64,000 nt of DNA from Aquila chrysaetos chrysaetos. Taxonomy: Eukaryota > Chordata > Aves > Accipitriformes > Accipitridae. Shown piece by piece: positions 31,101 through 64,000 of the stretch; the first letter of the stretch is position 1, and each line of letters begins with the position of its first letter. The stretch is taken from positions 30,833,825-30,897,824 of the forward strand of contig NC_044018.1 of assembly GCF_900496995.4 (NCBI RefSeq). The letters are read 5' to 3'. The notes under the pieces are model-generated. The model had not been told where the DNA came from. It did not search any database and saw only the letters and a list, made by a program, of their open reading frames with translations. The translations under genes and the position numbers were made by a program.

Positions 31101-32250
31101 TGTTGCCTGCGGAGCCCCCAGCCCTCTGTGCCGGGTGCGCAGGGAGGGGGGCAGCCGTCCCAGTCCCCGTGGAGAGCGGGAGTGACAGCCCAGAGAGGAA
31201 TGGACAGCTGAGCGCTGGCGGAGGCTGACGCTGAGAAATTGGAGCCCATGCATGAGCCAGGAGGGGAGCGTGGTGGAGAGGAGCCACTGGCTATTTGCGT
31301 TAGTGGGTTGCTGGGCGTGCCAGAGGCCCACCCACCCCCTGGCATGGGGCAGCAGCAGAGCAGGGGCACACCAAGTTCTCCAGCCATGATGTCTCGTTTG
31401 CGCTTGCATTTGAGGCCCCTGCAGCTGGGAGGGGAAAAGGAAAGAGTGGCAGCAGTGGGGTCTCTCGTGGGGCAGCTGCCCCATACCCTCTGGTGGCAAA
31501 TCCTGCTGGTCTGCTCTCCACTGAAAGAGAGAGCTGCCACAGAGGAGAGAGCTGGGGACCCCATCGCTGTCATGCTGCCCTGCAGTGGGTGCCAGGTCCC
31601 TGGAGCTGGACAGGCACCCCAGTGCCAGAGTCCCTGGACCTATGTACCTGCCAGGCTGTGGGTGGCAGTGGGGCAGGAGTTTGCACCAAGCCTGGGGTTG
31701 CAGCCCACCCCTTCCAGGCAGCTCTTACCTCTCCACTTGCACCTGCTCTTGAAGGTAGCATCCAGATGCTGCAAGAGGCTCCAGCTGCTGTGTGCAATGC
31801 CATAGTGAGGGTGGTGCCAGCCCAACTTCTGTACCCACAGGGCAGGAGGACACAGTCATACCTGCACCTATCAGCTCAAGGGCTGATGCTCCCATGTAAT
31901 CAGGAGGAATAGGTTGCTTCCTGGCAGGGGATACAGCTGGGGACACCCTGAGACCCTGTTCTTGCCATTGCACAGCTGCATGGGGCCAGCAGCTGGGAAA
32001 AGAGGCTATGAATATCTGATGGGGGGGACCAGCCCCAGGTCAAAGTGCTCAGCGCTCCTCTCCCATTCTCAGCTCCCAGCCTTGTCAAGCCATAAGCTCG
32101 CAGCCCTTGTACATGCCAAGCATGGGGGCAGGACCTGGGCAGGAACACATCCTTCTGTGAGTGCCCCTTCTGCTCCCTGGCTGTCATCTCACCCTGAAGA
32201 GGCAGCACAGACAGCCCCTAGTACTGGTACTGGCAGAGAACGGGAAAGCA
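31100..32250. other. Interval between STAC3 5' end and R3HDM2 3' end
   Basis: About 1.1 kb with no supportable exon. It should contain the STAC3 promoter. No clear TATA box or MEF2 site was seen on the minus strand; several CAGCTG-type E-boxes (for example near 31420 and 31466) could suit a muscle promoter. Confidence 0.45.
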
Positions 32251-32619
32251 GCGTTAAAGTGATGGACAAGTTTTCTTTTTATATTTAAAAACAACCCCCC
32301 AAATAAAATAAAACCAAAAATACCCCCCAAATAATAATCAGATTAAATAAAATGTGCAGTGAACATACCAATCAACACCTGTATGTGCGGTTCAACACAG
32401 TGCTTAACAAAACAATATACACAGGGTAAGGTGGGCGGGCATGGGCATCACTCCAAAAATAATAATAATAATAAAAAAAAAAATCAATTTCTTATCTCTT
32501 AATTATGTCCATATAAATAGATCCAGGAAGGAGGGCGAGAGGAAGGGAGGGCAGAAAGGAAAATAGAAGGCAGAGGGAAGTGCCCACAGTCCAGTGTGCT
32601 CTGTGCCCATGCGTGAGCC
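32250..32619 (-). other. R3HDM2: R3HDM2 3' UTR
   Basis: AT-rich sequence after the stop codon. No canonical AATAAA is seen on the minus strand, but an AATATA variant is present at 32280-32285. The 3' boundary is therefore approximate. Confidence 0.45.
32457..32483. repeat. (AAT)n and A-run in R3HDM2 3' UTR
   Basis: About six AAT triplets followed by eleven A residues on the plus strand, so (ATT)n and a U run in the transcript. Confidence 0.85.
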
Positions 32620-59056
<26,437 letters not shown>

Positions 59057-62000
59057 CTTCAGAGCCCTACAACGTAGCAATGAGCACCTGCCAGAAGAGG
59101 TGACAGAATGGGTAGAAGGGAGTCAGGGGGTGGAGAAAGTTTCTATCTGGAACACAAACTCTTGCACATATAGGTTGTAACTTCCTTGTAACTCATCTTG
59201 TGTACAAAGACCCCAAACCAAGCACTCAATGACAGCCCACCCACTCATCCCCTTGGATGAGCCCCTTGCAGCACCTGGCTCAAGGGGACCTTGCAGGAGC
59301 TCCATGATTCTCACCAGGACTCTGGAGACACTAGCAGGGCTGAACAAAGCCTCTGAGATATACAGAGGTCCCCCGTGCAGGCACTCTGCCCTCTAACTGC
59401 TTTGATGCAAGGGAGAGACTGAGGGTAGTCCTAACGCTAGCAAACATCCAAAGGCAAGGAATTCAGTAGGTGAAATAAACTCAAGCAACCAGAGGAGGTG
59501 TGCTCTGCCCCAGAACAAACAACAAAAAATGTGCCTATTTTCCCCAAATCCCAGCCCAGTCCTTCTTGCAATCAGTCAAATCTTCAGTGAGAGAACAGCC
59601 TCGCACCCAAGACATTGCTCTGGTTCTTCCTGTGAAATAAGGTAACCCCTGGTATCTTCTCTCTAGCTGCGTATGGTTAGATACTTCAGGAAAGGTGGGA
59701 GTCAAACGATACCAGTCAAATTACAGATTAAGATAAAAAAATAATGCTTCCTGACAAAGTTGCATTTAACTGCTTTCTTTTGATTAGCAAGAACACAGGC
59801 AGCCCACAGAACCCCTGAAACCACCTCTGAATTAGAGCAGAATCTAGACAGGGCAGCAACATGTGCCTCAGTCTGCTGACAGTCTTAAACAAGAGCAATG
59901 AACATGTCACATATCCATTCATCAAATTGTTAATTCCAAACCGATTGCCTAGAATTGAAATGTCAGCCCTCTCAGCTAACTCAAAGCAGGCCTCTCTGGG
60001 CTTGAGTGAGGGTTAAACCAGCTTACATAGGACTGCAGAGGGATTCTGGTACCGAGAAACACGTTTGCAGAGACACTGCCTGCACAGAACCCAGTGTTTG
60101 TCCTGATGATAGATGAGGAGGCTGGATAAAGGCAGCATAAAAGGTAGGCCCATTGAGACAAGTTTCCAAAAAGAAAAGGGGAAGCCCAAATTTGAGAGAG
60201 GCTCAGGCAAAAGGTCTGGGCACTGGAAAACACAGCTGATATTTAACAACTTGTTTTATTAATTACTTTGGCAGAACATGTCTGAGGAAGAGTCAGATCT
60301 CAGACATTTATCAACTCTTGGCTCTGCATGGGAACTGCTAATATTCCATTAACTAATTTAACCTCATTCCACTTTAATTTGTGGGGCTATTGAACATAAA
60401 ACATGTATTTGACTCTTATTGCAGCTACTGGAATCAGTTCCAGATACAGAAAGTGAGAGAGTGCAATCAAGTGCTTCTAGCTCGTGGATTCTTACAGGGA
60501 TTTGTAACAAAATTGTTAAGACATCCAGGGCGTATGCCCTGTTGTGAATGGAAAATGCCCTGTGTTACAGGCAACCCCCCATGGCAGGGCTGCAGCCAGA
60601 GAAACCACAGCACCACGTAGCAACTGTGACTCGGAGATGCCAGCACTGTACTGGATCCACGCGAGAGGATGGAACAGGATGCTTACTGACAAAAGGAGGA
60701 AGCTGCAGTCACCTTAGCTTTCCTTCACACCTATCATCACCCATTCTAGACTTACGATGAGCTTTACCCCAGCAGCAAGACTCGCTGTTGTCAGTTCAGA
60801 ATCATAGATAGGAGAACCAGGAAAGGAAAAAGTTACTTAACCCAAGGCCTTGCTGAGTAAGCAGCACCTTAAGGTTGTGTGAGAAATACCACCATTGACC
60901 CCAGAAAATCCACAGAAAAAGGATGCAGGGAAAGCAAAAAAAAGCTGGCAAGGATTAAGCTGACAGGGCTGTACTGTATGGTTTATGCATAGGAACCAGT
61001 ATGTTTCAAGGCAGATGCATGTATCCATAGTGGAGTGACTGTGGATGCTACGGGTTGATACAGGCAGGCAGATACATCCCAGCACTGTATGAAAACAAGG
61101 TATTTCTCACTAGAGAGACCTGCTGGAAGATCTCAGCCACTGTTCACATGCATTCATTCTAGAGCAGGAAGGTTACAAGAAAGCCACTGTTAATTCCATA
61201 AGCAATTTCCCACACCTGGGAAGCAGGTAGCACACCTGAAAGTGTTAAGATGAGGACACCAGGGGCCAGAAGGCTCTCTTCTCACCTAAGGGGCAACACT
61301 GAACAAACATGCCATGTCCGCTGCAGTGCTGAGCCAGGCTCCTTCAGCCCAGCATCATCACACTGTACCATGCAGCCTGTCCCACAACCAAACTGGTGGC
61401 TCCCGGCAGAAAACAGCTGCCATCGATAGCTTGTTACAGAAAAGGAATCAGAGAGCAGTCTGCTGTTGACATTAGCCTTGCAAGACGATTCTGCAAACAC
61501 CTCTCCCTTTCGGCTGCTAACAATTTCCAAACATGTACATGGTCTCAAAAACCAGGTGGAGGAGAGGGCGAGAGCACCTCGATCTGCTATTCTGAATGCT
61601 GATCAGTGCAGATCTTTACACTGCATGGATCAGTTGGCTGCTCCCTACCCCTTCCTGGCACAGTCCCATGGGACAGCGTGCAGCACCACAGATGATCCCA
61701 TAGGCACCTCCTGGAGCACCCCTGCAGCAGCTTCCCTCGGGAATCACTGAGGCATCTATCCTTCAGCTGCAAGGGTCTGTTCTTCATCCCAGCAGGCTGA
61801 GTATCCAGCACCTGCCAATAGGAACTGCAATCAAGCTCTCAGGTTTATAGCAAGCATACTGCATGGGGTGGTGAGTCCCCACATGAGGGAGTCGTGCTCT
61901 GCTGCGATGCCTTCGACAGGAACTAGGTCAGAAAAGGAAAAGAGAGTACTTGCTTGATTTGCATGCCAGCCTCCTTAGTGGGAGTCTAGATTGTGCAGGT

Positions 62001-64000
62001 GGTGAAGCTGGTAAACTCTGCCTCCCCCCTCCCCAAAATGTTCCATGCTGTAGGCAACTGCTCCAGCCTCATGTGCAAGCCAGGGGCCTGGCTGGTAAAC
62101 AAGCCAGGAGGACCTGTAGCAGATTTGGGGAGGGGAGGCATAAGGAGGTACCTGAACTGCACATGCGACTCTTACCTAAAGGGGGAATTTCTTTGCTAAA
62201 ATAAGGGAGCAGGTTTTGTACAGCGCATTCTCTTTGCAACAGCCACCCTATAACAAGTTTTTACCCTCAAGCTAAGCACCTCAGTCAAATTTGAGAAGGG
62301 TAACAGGATATTTCCTCATCATACTGCAATGTAACTTTGGCATCAGAACAAGGGGATTATCATCAGTTTTCCCTTTCCTTTTCCAAAAAAGACAACTCGG
62401 AGCCACTGAATTGACCTTTGTAGGCTGCCCCCTCCTGATAAAGCTTCCATCCCTGACAGCGGTCCTCCAGGATATTTCCCTGCACACAAAATTCAAAGAA
62501 GGTATGTGCACTGCTAGTGCTTCTCAATAGCAATGCTTTTGAGAGGAGGTTTCCTTTCTGTATGAATGAATCAGCCCTGCTCCCCCAGGACAGACGTGGG
62601 ACGCAGCAAGTGGGTGGCAGACATGATCTGCTGTGACAGACAGCGGCTTGCAGAGAAAGTGGAAGTTCAGAGGACTTGGTGGGGTGGGTGGGACTGAGCT
62701 GTGCCTTGCCAGGGAAATGAAAAGATTACATAGATGCAACATTAGGGAAGCCACAAAAATTGTGTCAGAAGAGAAAAAAACGGAGCAACAGAAGGTGGGT
62801 GAGCTGCCATTGATTTTTTGGTTTGGGTCTGGAGGCTGGCAAAGTAAACAGGCCAGTCAGGGCAGTGACAGTGTGAACACTTTGTGTGTGCTGGCCAAGG
62901 GCCAGGTGAAGGGGTAGCCAGGACAGATTTACATCCTCCTCTTCACCCTGAAGGGGAACATTGAATTCCACCTCTGCTGCCTTCTTGCTACATGCAATTT
63001 GCAGCTGCCAAGCCGTGACAATGCAGGCCGCAACTGGTGCTGGTTAGGCAGGGAATAAAAGCAAGAAACTTCTCCATTTACAGTTAGGATGGATCCAGCA
63101 GCAAATCTGGGAAAAACAGGAAGCCTACTGCTAAATACACTCTCTTCCTGGCCCTGTTTCTCAGAGTACAGACACACTCCTGTGAGCTAAATGAGGGTGC
63201 AAAGAAGACATATGGCTGCTTGGCTGTAGCTGCCTACATGCATGCTCCTGTGTTGCAAGAGGATAGAGGTATCTGAGGTAGCTTGTCCCACAATGCAAGA
63301 GAGCTAAGATACCTCTCAGTTTTCAGGGGGAAAGGAAACAAGTGTGAGTGGGCTTTCTCAGTCCCTTGTCCAACCCATGACCAGAGGAGCAAGTTTGCAG
63401 GCTTCACAATTTGCTTCAAAGACAAGAATCTTGACTCACTCCCCTCCATCTCCTCCCTTGGTTATTAATGAATTATTTTTTAGCTTTCCGAGACTCACTC
63501 CAGAAGGCATTCAACAGGGCAGAGCAGAAATCTTACCAGACTCAGCCCAGGTCATCAATGTTAATGGAACAGAGTTTTCACTACAGACAAGGCTGCAGAG
63601 TCTTGCTGCCAAGAAGAAACCCTGACATAGCCATAACAACAGTGGCTTTCTCCATCCTCAGGCTGGTTATAAAATATAAAGAAAGCACACTTAGAAACAA
63701 AGCATATCCAATCACATGCTAAGCAGAGTGCTCTGAGGGCTCAGAAATAAACATCCTGAGGCTGGTGATTCACTGGCAGGCAGGACAGTCCACCACGTTG
63801 CTCCAATGGACAATCAAAGGCAGTTCTGAGCACTGGGAGGAGAACTGTGCAGGAAGAGCTGGCCCAGCCCAAGGGAGGTTTGCTGGTGCAACTGGTAATT
63901 AAAACCAACAAACCAGCCTGTAAGAGGCTAGATGGAAAGCAGTGGCCTTTTTCCAGCATCTGAGCGTTTCACTGCACCCCTCTGTGTAAGGCTTTAGTAT
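59057..64000 (-). other. R3HDM2: R3HDM2 5' UTR start and upstream intron
   Basis: The first coding exon continues upstream to about 59066, where TTGTAG is a plausible acceptor, so noncoding 5' exons lie further on. I could not identify one here, and no CpG island or promoter is visible to 64000. Open frames on both strands are short and lack homology. The transcription start is probably outside the window. Confidence 0.6.

Overview
The window looks like a gene-dense, GC-rich piece of a bird (sauropsid) chromosome. Two relics of chicken-repeat-1 (CR1) LINEs, the exon-intron gene structure and the gene content all point that way. Four protein genes can be read almost base by base: SHMT2 (+), NDUFA4L2 (-), STAC3 (-) and R3HDM2 (-). 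I recall the same order on human 12q13. Avian dot chromosomes carry this kind of GC-rich segment, but the exact chromosome is an inference. For all four genes the exon phases close without a break. The predicted lengths are 501, 87, 369 and 1028 residues, close to the mammalian proteins. The whole coding region of each lies inside the window.

Layout. Bases 1-4990: CpG-rich promoter and 12 exons of SHMT2, the mitochondrial serine hydroxymethyltransferase, with a hexanucleotide repeat just before the start codon. Bases 4990-5980: short gap between two convergent gene tails, with a long G run. Bases 5980-12660: NDUFA4L2 on the minus strand, four short coding exons with a 4.1 kb first intron. Bases 12660-26180: about 13 kb with no coding gene that I can support. 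It alternates GC-rich simple repeats with short AT-rich, motif-dense blocks that look like regulatory elements, and ends in a roughly 1 kb CpG island (24960-26000) carrying RFX, CRE and octamer-like sites but no recognisable gene. Bases 26185-31100: STAC3 (11 coding exons and one likely noncoding 5' exon). Bases 32250 to beyond 64000: R3HDM2, 22 coding exons to 59056, then 5' untranslated/intronic sequence. Past about 39 kb the DNA becomes visibly more AT-rich and introns lengthen.

How the genes relate. SHMT2 (mitochondrial one-carbon metabolism), NDUFA4L2 (hypoxia-induced mitochondrial protein), STAC3 (muscle excitation-contraction coupling) and R3HDM2 (R3H/SUZ nucleic-acid-binding protein) are neighbours by synteny, not parts of one pathway. 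No virus-like element, CRISPR array or new multi-gene system was found. The most distinctive points are an in-frame 26-residue tandem duplication inside an R3HDM2 exon, a GC-AG intron in R3HDM2, a candidate hypoxia response element upstream of NDUFA4L2, loss of the internal methionine that mammals use for the non-mitochondrial SHMT2 form, and the orphan CpG island with its array of AT-rich blocks.
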